Shown here piece by piece: positions 1-26,918 of a DNA stretch of 64,000 bases. The stretch is taken from assembly GCF_964340395.1 (NCBI RefSeq), contig NC_135560.1, forward strand, positions 4,267,998-4,331,997, given 5' to 3'. The notes beneath the pieces are model-generated. The model worked only from the letters and a program-made list of their open reading frames with translations, made no database searches and was not told the DNA's origin. The DNA comes from Glandiceps talaboti (Eukaryota; Hemichordata; Enteropneusta; Spengelidae). Numbering within the stretch: position 1 is the first letter of the stretch; each line of letters opens with the position of its first letter. The position numbers and the translations under genes are program-made.

Positions 1-150
1 GTAGAGGAAAACTTGCCGTCCTCGACTTCACTCGGCCTTCACGATTCCCTATTACACACCCTGGATACACACTCGTTTCCCGGCAAATAATAAACACAAT
101 TTGCATCGGAAAGCTTAAGTTTACATACTTCATGGTAAGCATGATACATC
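1..150 (+). repeat. Dispersed repeat family 2, copy 1 (truncated by window edge)
   Basis: The stretch shares ordered blocks with the reverse complement of 9640-9830: CCTCGACTTCACTCG, then TTCACGAT, then CTCGTTTCC or CGTTTCC, and TTTACATACTTCATGGTAAG. Similarity is strong at the blocks and weaker between them, as in an old interspersed element. Confidence 0.6.
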
Positions 151-535
151 GATTCTATACATCTCGTTTACGGCAAAATCTTTATGTAACACGCACTGAG
201 TTCAGGAATTTCGCAATGAAGTGAATTTCCATGGCTCTCAAATTCGTTTGGTTTCTAGAAATCTAAAATTCAAATCTGGATAGGAACTTATCCATATTTA
301 TTTCGATATGTGTACCTGTTAATACAAACAACCAGAATACTTTGAACGGCTGGTCTAGAACGAGGCCAGAAAATTGGGGAAACTTTGACCCAATCCAAGC
401 ACAATACAGAGTACAAAGCTCAACATAACAACAGATACTTTTCTTCTCACTTGCATTGTCATGATTACGTTAATAAATGCACTGCGTTTTGGCAGCAAAC
501 TCGCTCCTCAGTATCCGACAAAATATTGATATAAA
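151..535. other. No gene recognised (presumed RLR intron 10)
   Basis: AT-rich DNA with no convincing exon on either strand. I looked here for the exon that should continue from CTDHLR and did not find it. Confidence 0.35.
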
Positions 536-539
536 AAAT

Positions 540-883
540 GTTTTCAATTTTGATATAAGAAAAGATTGTATGATTTATCTTGGCGAATTCTCCAGCAAGA
601 TTGCCCACAGATGTCGTTTATTTATCATGGTGTGCGACGTTTAGATCTTTGGGTCAATATTCAAATAGGGATAGGTCAAACCGTAACAAGAGTTTCCAAC
701 AGGTTAGAGTTTCGCCATGCGCATGCGATCTATAAGCTAATTAGCGAAAACTTAAATTACATAAATTGCTCATTAATATTCGTGGTATATTTATCAAAAT
801 CTTATCAGTTCTTACAATTAACCTAAAGAATATGTGCACCAGATTTCGTTTGAAATGAGCCATTCGTTTTTTAGAAAATGGTG

Positions 884-920
<37 letters not shown>

Positions 921-968
921 CACACACACACTTTTCGTCCCTGATATAAAATCTTCCTCACGGAAGGT
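540..968 (+). repeat. Dispersed repeat family 1, copy A, with embedded GACA/CA microsatellite
   Basis: Shares with 3590-4160, in order: GGCGAATTCTC, GATTGCCCACAGATG, a block around CTAATTA-CGAAAAC, GTGCACCA, and CGTTTTTT-AGAAAATGGT, followed by a microsatellite and then a CTTTTC...CCTTCC-type end. In this copy the microsatellite is (GACA)n-(CA)n at about 884-931. Confidence 0.65.
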
Positions 969-1192
969 AAAAATGGTTCAAAAACATGGGTTAAAATGCT
1001 GCCAGACCGTGCTTGAACAGGGGTACGAGTCCTTAACCAATCATAGAACTTGATCCCATTGCTGCCATCACTACTAGTACTATCATCACAGTGAATTTGT
1101 GTCAAAGCATTGCATTGACCAAAGCCTGTGTCGGCTGAGCTGAAGGCTAGAACTCCCAAAGACTGTATTGATGGATGCATGTGTTCAAGCAT
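969..1192. other. Intronic DNA, no gene recognised
   Basis: A minus-strand open frame runs through here, but it extends into the flanking microsatellites and shows no RLR or other domain. Confidence 0.3.
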
Positions 1193-1347
1193 GTTTGTCT
1201 GTCTGTTTGTTTGTTTGTCTGTTTGTTTGTTTGTTTGTTTGTTTGTTTGTTTGTTTGTTTGTTTGTCTGTCTGTCTGTCTGTCTGTCTGGGTTTTTTTGG
1301 TTTTTTGTTGTTGTTGTTGTTGTTTGTTTTTTGGTTTTTTTGGGGGG
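1193..1347 (+). repeat. TTTG/TCTG tetranucleotide microsatellite followed by G/T-rich run
   Basis: About 24 TGTT/TGTC units run to about 1289, then homopolymer-rich sequence with a short (TTG)n. The repetitive CLFVCLSV open frames here are microsatellite artefacts. Confidence 0.95.
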
Positions 1348-1388
1348 GTTATGTTTTATTTACTCTTCAAAATGCCTTAAAAACTAAC

Positions 1389-15685
<14,297 letters not shown>

Positions 15686-15719
15686 TTTACTTGTCTTTTA
15701 GCGTGGTTACGACAGCTTT

Positions 15720-15850
15720 GTTTATATACGAAGTGTACCTCACAACAGAGTCAGCTATCTGCAAACCTTCAATGGTAGTTCGGGGAAATCCCCATGTAGC
15801 ATTACCTAGAAGAATGACGTCACTTTGCTCATGTCCCTGCCAACCAATCC
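15720..15850 (-). promoter_or_regulatory. Putative RLR core promoter: CCAAT, CRE, NF-kappaB site, TATA-like box
   Basis: Reading towards the gene on the minus strand there are, in order, an inverted CCAAT box (CCAAT on plus at 15844-15848), the full CRE palindrome TGACGTCA (15815-15822), a kappaB site (15782-15793, GGGGATTTCCCC on minus, containing the consensus GGGRNTTTCC) and a TATA-like GTATATAAAC (15729-15720). The ATG is at 15685. If the TATA box works, the 5' UTR would be very short (10-20 nt), so a start site further upstream is also possible. The motifs are seen directly. Their function is inferred from their order and from the gene they precede. Confidence 0.55.
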
Positions 15851-16530
15851 TGTCACTAATTACTGCAGTCGTAAACATGTCTTAATTTATAAATTAAATA
15901 AGGAAATCTTGACAAGTGATAATAAAGCAAAAATATGGCTTTCGTACAAGATCATTTTTTTGCAGTCACTTGAGATTTCATTGTCACATTCGAGTGTGCT
16001 TATGTTTAACAATAGCGCCATCAACGACGAAAGTTCTAGATATCAATAGCCGACTCAGTGGCCAGTCTATGTCAGCTCTCGTAATATACAATGTATATAA
16101 CACCCACAATATAATATTCGTTGGCAAATGTTTGCACGATCAATAATATAAATATATTGCTCAAACCATTTGTATATTGTAGGGGTAGCATGATAATTTT
16201 GTACATAATATGATAATCCGTTTATCGAATCAGTTTTTAAAATTCTTGTTTTGCCAGAGGATTACGGACATTTTTCTGATTTCATCACTACAGCTACTTG
16301 ATCCAAGTGCAAATAAGGACATTTCAGTCAGTGGACTGAACCGCAGATAAAATAGATAGGAAACAAGATTCCCTTTACACATATGTAGTCATATGTATTC
16401 GATTCCTAGCAATTGCGCGATTTAAATTGATGGTTCACTAAAGCCAAAGTTACTGTATTTGAATCCTAGCTAATATGTATCGTATATCTCTACTGTACTG
16501 TTGCTTGACAAGAATTTTCTTTTGGGCTTT
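15851..16530. other. 5' flank of the RLR gene, no gene recognised
   Basis: This is AT-rich single-copy-looking DNA between the putative promoter and the 21-bp minisatellite. The short open frames here have no recognisable domains. I saw no interferon-stimulated response element. Confidence 0.4.
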
Positions 16531-16831
16531 ACAAGATAGTATGTCGTGCTCACAAGATAGTATGTCATGCTCACAATATAGTATGTCGTGCGCACGAGAT
16601 AGTATGTCGTGCGAACGAGATAGCATGTTGTGCGCACAAGATAGTATGTCGTGCTCACAAGATAGTATTTCGTGCGAACGAGATAGTATGTCGTGCTCAC
16701 AAGATAGTACGTCGTGCTCACAAGATAGCATCTCGTGCTCACAAGATAGTATGTCGTCCTCACAAGATAGTATGTCGTGCTCACAAGATAGTAAGTCGTG
16801 CGCACAAGATATTATGTCGTGCTCACGAGAT
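16531..16831 (+). repeat. 21-bp minisatellite, about 14 copies
   Basis: The unit is close to ACAAGATAGTATGTCGTGCTC with variants CACAAG/CACGAG/GAACGAG and TCGTGCG/TCGTGCT. Because the unit is a multiple of three and free of stops in some frames, it creates long 7-residue-periodic open frames on both strands. I do not regard these as genes. Confidence 0.95.
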
Positions 16832-16929
16832 TATTTTTTATTTTTTATTTTACAAAATGTCCCTTACTGGCTTTCATAAGTTGTGGTATTTCGCAATGTA
16901 GCACCCTCATACTCGTTTAGGGAGGAAGG
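16832..16929. other. Spacer between minisatellite and satellite array
   Basis: Begins with a TTTTTTATTTTT run, then about 70 bp of apparently unique sequence up to the first satellite unit. Confidence 0.5.
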
Positions 16930-17146
16930 ACACTACAATAGAACAAAGTTGTTTGTTTACAAATAGTTCTAAATAGAAAGATTATTCCATTTTAATATAG
17001 GTAGGATAATCACCAATCTACCATCAAAATATTCTATTCTATTCCATCATACATTGCAATAGAACAAAGTTAAATGTTACAAATGTTACTAAGGAGAATG
17101 ATTATTTCATTTTTATGAAGGTTGAACAATCACCACTCTACTATTA
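16930..17146 (-). repeat. Inverted satellite units at the left edge of the array
   Basis: Nearly two units in the opposite orientation to the rest. Here one reads AATAGAACAAAGT, ATTCTATTCTATTCCATCAT and CAATCACCA, the complements of the blocks found in the following 47 kb. The two orientations meet head to head at about 17,141-17,150, where CACCACTCTAC faces GTTAGAATGGTG. Confidence 0.9.
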
Positions 17147-20100
17147 TGTAATGTTAGAATGGTGATTGTCCAACCCCTATTGTAATGGAATAATCCTTCT
17201 CATTCTACTATTGCAGTGTATGATGGGAATAGAATAGAATAATTTGATGGTAGAATTGTGATTGTCCAACCTATATTAAAATGGAATAATACTTCTCATT
17301 AGTAACATTTGTAAACAAGTGACTTTGTTCTATTGCAATGTATGATGGGAATAGAATAGAATAATTTGATGGTAGAAATGTGATTGTCCAACCTATATTA
17401 AAATGGAATAATACTCCTTAGTAACATTTGTAAACAAGTGACTTTGTTCTATTGCAATGTATGATGGGAATAGAATAGAATAACTTAATGTTTGAATGGT
17501 GATTGTCCAATCTATATTAAAATGGAATAATGCTCCTTAGTAATATTTGTAAACAAGTGACTTTGTTCCATTGCAATGTATGATGGGAATAGAATAGAAT
17601 AATTAGATGATAGAATTGTGATTGTCCAACCCCTATTGTAATGGAATAATCCTTCTCATTGGCAACGTTTGTAAACAAGTGACTTTGTTCTATTGCAATG
17701 TATAATGGGAATAGAATTGAATAATTTGAAGGCAGAATGGTGATTATCCAAACTATATTAAAATGGAATAATACTCCTTAGTAACATTTGTAAACAAGTG
17801 ACTTTGTTCTATTGCAATGTATTATAGGAATAGAATACAATAATTTGATGTTAGAATTGTGATTGTCCAACCTATATTAAAATGGAATAATACTCCTTAG
17901 TAACATTTGTAAACAAGTGACTTTGTTCTATTGCAATGTATTATGGGAATAGAATAGAACAATTTGATGGTAGAATTGTGATTGTCCAACCTATATTAAA
18001 ATGGATTAATATTCCTTAGTAACGTTTGTAAACAAGTGACTTACTTCTATTGCGGTGTTTGATGGGAATAGAATAGAATAATTTGATGTTAAAATGGTGA
18101 TTGTTCAACCTATATTAAAATGGAATATTACTCCTTAGTAACGTTTGTAAACAAGTGACTTTCTACTATGGCAGTGTATGATGGGAATAGAATAGAATAA
18201 TTTGATGGTAGAATGGTGATTGTCCAACCACTATTGTAATGGAATAATCTTTCTCCTTAGTAACATTTGTAAACAAGTGACTTTGTTCTATTGCAGTGTA
18301 TGATGGGAATAGAATAGGATAATTTGATGGTAGAATGGTGATTGTCCAACCCCTATTGTAATGGAATAATCCTTCTCATTAGTAACATTTGTAAACAAGT
18401 GACTTTGTTCTACTGCAATGTATGATGGGAATTGCATAGAATAATTTGATGGAATAATACTCCTTAGTAACGTTTGTAAACAAGTAACTTTGTTCTATTG
18501 CACTGTGTGATGGGAATAGAATAAAATCATTTGATGTTAGAATTGTGATTGTTCAACCTATGTTAAAATGTTATAATACTCCTCAGTAACGTTTGTAAAC
18601 AAGTGACTTTGTTCTATTGTGGTGGGTGATAGGAATAGAATAGAATATTTTGATGGTAGAATGGTGATTGTCCAACCACTATTGTAATGGAATAATCTTT
18701 CTCCTTAGTAACATTTGTAAACAAGTGACTTTGTTCTATTGCAGTGTATGATGGGAATAGAATAGGATAATTTGATGGTAGAATGGTGATTGTCCAACCC
18801 CTATTGTAATGGAATAATCCTTCTCATTAGTAACATTTGTAAACAAGTGACTTTGTTCTATTGCAACGTATGATGGGAATAGAATAGAATAATTTGAAGG
18901 CAGAATGGTGATTGTCCAACCTATATTAAATAGGAATAATACTCCTTAGTAACGTTTGTAAACAAGTGACTTTCTACTATGGCAGTGTATGATGGGAATA
19001 GAATAGAATAATTTGATGGTAGAATGGTAATTGTCCAACCCGTATTGTAATGGAATAATCCTTCTCATTAGTAACATTTGTAAACAAGTGACTTTGTTCT
19101 ATTGCAATGTATGATGGTAATAGAATAGAATAATTTGATGTTAGAATTGTGATTGTCCAACTTATATTAAAATGGAATAATACTCCTTAGTAACGTTTGT
19201 AAACAAGTGACTTTGTTCTATTGCAGTGTGTGATGGGAATAGAATAGAATAATTTGATGGTAGAAATGTGATTGTCCGCCCTATATTAAAATGGAATAAT
19301 ATTCCTTAGTAACATTTGTAAACAAGTAACTTTGTTCTACTGCAATGTATGATGGGAATAGAATAGAATAATTTGATGGTAGAATGGTAATTGTCCAACC
19401 CCTATTGTAATGGAATAATCCTTCTCATTAGTAACATTTGTAAACAAGTGATATTGTTCTATTGCAATGTATGATGGTTATAGAATATAATAATTTGATG
19501 GTAGAATGGTGATTGTCCAACCCCTATTTTAATGGAATAATCCTTCTCATTAGTAACATTTATAAACAAGTGACTTTGTTCTATAGCAATGTATGATGGG
19601 AATAGAATAGAATAATTTGATGGTAGAATGGTGATTGTTCAACCTATATTAAAATGGAATATTACTCCTTAGTAACATTTGTAAACAAGTGACTTTGTTC
19701 TATTGCAATGTATGATGGGAATAGAATAGAATAATTTGATGGTAGAGTGGTGATTGTTCAACCTATATTAAAATGGAATAATGCTCCTTAGTAACATTTG
19801 TAAACAAGTGACTTTGATCGATTGCAGTGTATGATGGGAATAGAATAGAATGATTTGATGGTAGAATGATGATTGTCCAAACCCTATTGTAATGGAATAA
19901 TCCTTCTCATTAGTAACATTTGTAGACAAGTGACTTTGTTCTATTGCAATGTATGATGGGAATAGAATAGAATAATTTGATGTTAGAATGGTGATTGTTC
20001 AAACTATATTAAAATGGAATAATACTCCTTAGTAACATTTGTAAACAAGTGACTTTGATCTATTGCAGTGCATAATGGGAATAGAATAGAATGATTTGAT

Positions 20101-22729
20101 GGTAGAATTGTGATTATCCAACCGCTATTGTAATGGAATAATCTTTCTCATTAGTAACATTTGTAAACAAGTGACTTTGTTTTATTTCAATGTATGATGG
20201 GAATAGAATAGAATAATTTGATATTAGAATGGTGATTGTTCAACCTATATTAAAATGGAATAATGCTCCTTAGTAACATTTGAAAACAAGTGACTTTGTT
20301 CTATTGCAATGTATGATGGGAATAGAATAGAATAATTTGATGTTAGAATTGTGATTGTCCAACCTATATTAAAATGTTATAATATTCCTCAGTAACGTTT
20401 GTAAACAAGTGACTTTGTTCTATTGTGGTGTGTGATAGGAATAGAATAGAATATTTTGATGATAGAATGGTGATTGTCCAACCCCTATTGTAATGGAATA
20501 ATCTTTCTGCTTAGTAACATTTGTAAACAAGTCAGTTTGTTCTATTGCAGTGTATGATGGGAATAGAATAGAATAATTTGATGGTAGAATGGTGATTGTC
20601 CAACCAATATTGTAATGGAATAATCCCTCTCATTAGTAACATTTGTAAACAAGTGACTTTGTTCTATTGCAATGTATGATGGGAATAGAATAGAATAATT
20701 TGATGGTATAATGGTGATTGTTCAACCTATATTAAAATGGAATAATACTTCTTAGTAACGTTTGTAAACAAGTGACTTTGTTCTACTGCGGTGTGTGATG
20801 GGAATACAATAGAATTATTTAATGTTAGAATTGTGATTGTCCAACCTATATTAAAATGGAATAATACTCCTTAGTAACATTTGTAAACAAGTGACTTTGT
20901 TCATTTGTAATGAATGATGGGAATAGAATAGAATAATTTGAAGGCAGAATAGTGATTACCCAAACTATTTTAAAATGGAATAATACTCCTTAGTAACATT
21001 TGTAAACAAGTGACTTTGTTCTATTGCAATACATGATTGGAATAGAATAGAATAATTTGATGGCAGAATGGTAATTGTCCAACCCCTATTGTAATGGAAT
21101 AATCCTTCTCATTAGTAACATTTGTAAACAAGTGACTTTGTTCTATTGCAATGTATAATGGGAATAGAATATAATAATTTGATGGTAGAATTGTGATTGT
21201 CCAACCTATATTAAAATGGAATAATATTCCTTAGTAACATTTGTAAACAACTAACTTTGTTCTATTGCAATGTATGAAGGGAATAGAATAGAATAATTTG
21301 AAGGCAGAATGGTGATTATCCAAACTATATTAAAATGGAATAATACTCCTTAGTAACATTTGTAAACAAGTGACTTTGTTCTATTACAATGTATGATGGC
21401 AATAGAATAGAATAATTTGAAGGTAGAATTGTGATTATCCAACCTATATTAAAATGGAATAATACTCCTTAGTAACGTTTTTAATAAAGTGATTTTCTAC
21501 TATTGCAATGTATGATGGGAATAGAATAGAATAATTTGATGTTAGAATGGTGATTGTCCAACCCCTATTGTAATAGAATAATACTTCTCATTAGTAACAT
21601 TTGTAAACAAGTGACTTTGTTCTATTGCAATGTATGATGGAAATAGAATAGAATAATTTGAAGGCAGAATGGTGATTATCCAACCTATATTAAAATGGAA
21701 TAATACTCCTTAGTAACATTTGTAAACAAGTGACTTTGTTCATTTGTAATGAATGATAGGAATAGAATAGAATAATTTGAAGGCAGAATGGTGATTACCC
21801 AACCTATATTAAAATGGATTAATACTCCTTAGTAACATTTGTAAACAAGTGACTTTATTCTATTGCAGTGCATGATGGGAATAGAATAGAATAATTTGAT
21901 GGTAGAATTGTGATTGTCCAACCCCTATTGTAATGGAATAATCCTTCTCATTAGTAACATTTGTAAACAAGTGACTTTGTTCTATTGTAATGTATGATTG
22001 GAATAGAATAGAATAATTTGATGGCAGAATGGTAATTGTCCAACCCCTATTGTAATGGAATAATCCTTCTCATTAGTAACATTTGTAAACAAGTGACTTT
22101 GTTCTATTGCAATGTATAATGGGAATAGAATATAATAATTTGATGGTAGAATTGTGATTGTCCAACCTATATTAAAATGGAATAATATTCCTTAGTAACA
22201 TTTGTAAACAACTAACTTTGTTCTATTGCAATGTATGATGGGAATAGAATAGAATAATTTGAAGGCAGAATGGTGATTATCCAACCTATATTAAAATGGA
22301 ATAATACTCCTTAGTAACATTTGTAAACAAGTGACTTTGTTCTATTACAATGTATGATGGGAATAGAATAGAATAATTTGATGGCAGAATGGTGATTACC
22401 CAACCTATATTAAAATGGATTAATACTCCTTAGTAACATTTGTAAACAAGTGACTTTGTTCTATTGCAATGTATGATTGGAATAGAATAGAATAATTTGA
22501 TGGTAGAGTGGTGATTATCCAACCTATATTAAAATGGAATAATACTCCTTAGTAACATTTGTAAACAAGTGACTTTGTTCTATTGCAATACATGATTGGA
22601 ATAGAATAGACTAATTTGATGGCAGAATGGTAATTGTCCAACCCCAATTGCAATGGAATAATCCTTCTCATTAGTAACATTTGTAAACAACTGACTTTGT
22701 TCTATTGCAATGTATAATGGGAATAGAAT

Positions 22730-24571
22730 ATAATAATTTGATGGTAGAATTGTGATTGTCCAACCTATATTAAAAAGGAATAATACTCCTTAGTAACATT
22801 TGTAAACAAGTGACTTTGTTTTATTGCAGTGCATGATGGCAATACAATAGAATTATTTAATGTTAGAGTTCTGATTGTCCAACCTATATTAAAATGGAAT
22901 AATATTCCTTAGTAACATTTGTAATCAACTAACTTTGTTCTATTGCAATGTATGATGGGAATAGAATAGAATAATTTGAAGGCAGAATGGTGATTATCCA
23001 AACTATATTAAAATGGAATAATACTCCTTAGTAACATATGTAAACAAGTGACTTTGTTCTATTGCAATGTATGATGGGAATAGAATAGAATAATTTGAAG
23101 GCAGAATGGTGATTATCCAACCTATATTAAAATGGAATAATACTCCTTAGTAAAGTTTTTAAACAAGTGACTTTCTACTATTGCAATGTATAATGGGAAT
23201 AGAATAGAATAATTTGATGTTAGAATGGTGATTGTCCAACCCCTATTGTAATGGAATAATCCTTCTCTTTAGTAACATTTGTAAACAAGTGACTTTGTTC
23301 TATTGCAATGTATGATGGGAATAGAATAGAATAATTTGAAGGCAGAATGGTGATTATCCAACCTATATTAAAATGGAATAATACTCCTTAGTAACATTTG
23401 TAAACAAGTGACTTTGTTCTATTGCAATGTATGATGGGAATAGAATAGAATAATTTGATGTTAGAATTGTGATTGTCCAACCTATATTAAAATGGAATAA
23501 TACTCCTTAGTAACGTTTGTAAACAAGTGACTTTGTTCTACTGCAATGTATGATGGGAATTGCATAGAATAATTTGATGGAATAATACTCCTTATTAACG
23601 TTTGTAAACAAGTGACTTTGTTCTATTGCAGTGTGTGATGGGAATAGAATATAATAATTTGATGGTAGAATTGTGATTGTCCAACCTATATTAAAAAGGA
23701 ATAATACTCCTTAGTAACATTTGTAAACAAGTGACTTTGTTTTATTGCAGTGCATGATGGCAATACAATAGAATTATTTAATGTTAGAGTTCTGATTGTC
23801 CAACCTATATTAAAATGGAATAATATTCCTTAGTAACATTTGTAATCAACTAACTTTGTTCTATTGCAATGTATGATGGGAATAGAATAGAATAATTTGA
23901 AGGCAGAATGGTGATTATCCAAACTATATTAAAATGGAATAATACTCCTTAGTAACATATGTAAACAAGTGACTTTGTTCTATTGCAATGTATGATGGGA
24001 ATAGAATAGAATAATTTGAAGGCAGAATGGTGATTATCCAACCTATATTAAAATGGAATAATACTCCTTAGTAAAGTTTTTAAACAAGTGACTTTCTACT
24101 ATTGCAATGTATAATGGGAATAGAATAGAATAATTTGATGTTAGAATGGTGATTGTCCAACCCCTATTGTAATGGAATAATCCTTCTCTTTAGTAACATT
24201 TGTAAACAAGTGACTTTGTTCTATTGCAATGTATGATGGGAATAGAATAGAATAATTTGAAGGCAGAATGGTGATTATCCAACCTATATTAAAATGGAAT
24301 AATACTCCTTAGTAACATTTGTAAACAAGTGACTTTGTTCTATTGCAATGTATGATGGGAATAGAATAGAATAATTTGATGTTAGAATTGTGATTGTCCA
24401 ACCTATATTAAAATGGAATAATACTCCTTAGTAACGTTTGTAAACAAGTGACTTTGTTCTACTGCAATGTATGATGGGAATTGCATAGAATAATTTGATG
24501 GAATAATACTCCTTATTAACGTTTGTAAACAAGTGACTTTGTTCTATTGCAGTGTGTGATGGGAATAGAAT
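22730..24571 (+). repeat. Tandem higher-order duplication, period 921 bp
   Basis: Positions checked across 22,730-23,650 match those 921 bp further on, including the rare variants TTAAAAAGG, TTAGAGTTCTG, TGTAATCAACTAAC, AACATATG and the 85-bp short unit. The match fails after about 24,571. Confidence 0.9.
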
Positions 24572-24639
24572 AGAATAATTTGATGGTAGAAATGTGATTG
24601 TCCACCCTATATTAAAATGGAATAATATTCCTTAGTAAC

Positions 24640-26918
24640 ATTTTTAAACAAGTGACTTTGTTCTACTGCAATGTATGATGGGAATTGCATAGAATAATTT
24701 GATGGAATAATACTCCTTAGTAACGTTTGTAAACAAGAAACTTTGTTCTATTGCACTGTGTGATTGGAATAGAATAAAATCATTTGATGTTAGAATTGTG
24801 ATTGTTCAACCTATGTTAAAATGTTATAATACTCCTCAGTAACGTTTGTAAACAAGTGACTTTGTTCTATTGTGGTGGGTGATAGGAATAGAATAGAATA
24901 TTTTGATGGTACAATGGTGATTGTCCAACCACTATTGTAATGGAATAATCTTTCTCCTTAGTAACATTTGTAAACAAGTGACTTTGTTCTATTGCAGTGT
25001 ATGATGGGAATAGAATAGGATAATTTGATGGTAGAATGGTGATTGTCCAACCCCTATTGTAATGGAATAATCCTTCTCATTAGTAACATTTGTAAACAAG
25101 TGACTTTGTTCTATTGCAATGTATGATGGGAATAGAATAGAATAATTTGATGTTAGAATTGTGATTGTCCAACCTATATTAAAATGGAATAATACTCCTT
25201 AGTAACGTTTGTAAACAAGTGACTTTGTTCTATTGCAGTGTGTGATGGGAATAGAATAGAATAATTTGATGGTAAAAATGTGATTGTCCAACCCCTATTG
25301 TAATGGAATAATACTTCTCATTAGTAACATTTGTAAACAAGTGACTTTGTTCTATTGCAATGTATGATGGGAATAGAATAGAATAATTTGATGGTAGAGT
25401 GGTGATTGTTCAACCTATATTAAAATGGAATAATGCTCCTTAGTAACATTTGTAAACAAGTGACTTTGTTCTATTGCAATGTATGATGGGAATAGAATAG
25501 AGTAATTTGAAGGCAGAATGGTGATTATCCAACCTATATCAAAATTGAATAATACTCCTTAGTAACGTTTGTAAACAAGTGACTTTCTACTATGGCAGTG
25601 TACGATGGGAATAGAATAGAATAATTTGATGATAGAATGGTAATTGTCCAACCCGTATTGTAATGGAATAATCCTTCTCATTAGTAACATTTGTAAACAA
25701 GTGACTTTGTTCTATTGCAATGTATGATGGTAATAGAATAGAATAATTTGATGTTAGAATTTTGATTGTCCAACCTATATTAAAATGGAATAATACTCCT
25801 TAGTAACGTTTGTAAACAAGTGACTTTGTTCTATTGCAGTGTGTGATGGGAATAGAATAGAATAATTTGATGGTAGAAATGTGATTGTCCGCCCTATATT
25901 AAAATGGAATAATATTCCTTAGTAACATTTGTAAACAAGTGACTTTGTTCTACTGCAATGTATGATGGGAATAGAATAGAATAATTTGATGGTAGAATGG
26001 TAATTGTCCAACCCCTATTGTAATGGAATAATCCTTCTCATTAGTAACATTTGTAAACAATTGACATTGTTCTATTGCAGTGTGTGATGGGAATAGAATA
26101 GAATAATTTGATGGTAGAAATGTGATTGTCCACCCTATATTAAAATGGAATAATATTCCTTAGTAACATTTGTAAACAAGTGACTTTGTTCTACTGCAAT
26201 GTATGATGGGAATTGCATAGAATAATTTGATGGAATAATACTCCTTAGTAACGTTTGTAAACAAGTAACTTTGTTCTATTGCACTGTGTGATGGGAATAG
26301 AATAAAATCATTTGATGTTAGAATTGTGATTGTTCAACCTATGTTAAAATGTTATAATACTCCTCAGTAACGTTTGTAAACAAGTGACTTTGTTCTATTG
26401 TGGTGGGTGATAGGAATAGAATAGAATATTTTGATGGTAGAATGGTGATTGTCCAACCACTATTGTAATGGAATAATCTTTCTCCTTAGTAACATTTGTA
26501 AACAAGTGACTTTGTTCTATTGCAGTGTATGATGGGAATAGAATAGGATAATTTGATGGTAGAATGGTGATTGTCCAACCCCTATTGTAATGGAATAATC
26601 CTTCTCATTAGTAACATTTGTAAACAAGTGACTTTGTTCTATTGCAATGTATGATGGGAATAGAATAGAATAATTTGATGTTAGAATTGTGATTGTCCAA
26701 CCTATATTAAAATGGAATAATACTCCTTAGTAACGTTTGTAAACAAGTGACTTTGTTCTATTGCAGTGTGTGATGGGAATAGAATAGAATAATTTGATGG
26801 TAAAAATGTGATTGTCCAACCCCTATTGTAATGGAATAATACTTCTCATTAGTAACATTTGTAAACAAGTGACTTTGTTCTATTGCAATGTATGATGGGA
26901 ATAGAATAGAATAATTTG
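24640..26918 (+). repeat. Higher-order duplication, period 1528 bp (partial second copy)
   Basis: 24,640-25,390 matches 26,168-26,918, including the TTGTGGTGGGTGATAGG variant. A further overlapping match at offset 2007 links about 25,480-26,080 with 27,490-28,080, so this part is a mosaic of several duplications. Confidence 0.82.

Noticed and set aside
818-1192. 124-codon minus-strand open frame as a gene
   Set aside because: Partly a microsatellite translation and partly without similarity to any family I know. It overlaps the end of a dispersed repeat.
1-1388. Search for RLR exon 11 (expected to begin like KYN after HLR)
   Set aside because: No frame with the expected helicase domain 2 sequence and proper splice sites was found. 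The region is filled with two dispersed repeats and a microsatellite.
15687-15878. A 63-codon minus-strand open frame ending just before the RLR start codon, as a possible upstream ORF or extra exon
   Set aside because: It runs through the kappaB, CRE and TATA-like motifs and has no recognisable domain. It is more likely promoter DNA, although a 5' UTR cannot be excluded.
16450-16879. Three long open frames on both strands with SCEHDIL or SCSQDSM repeats
   Set aside because: All come from the 21-bp minisatellite, which is open on both strands by its composition. No flanking coding sequence or splice context supports a gene.
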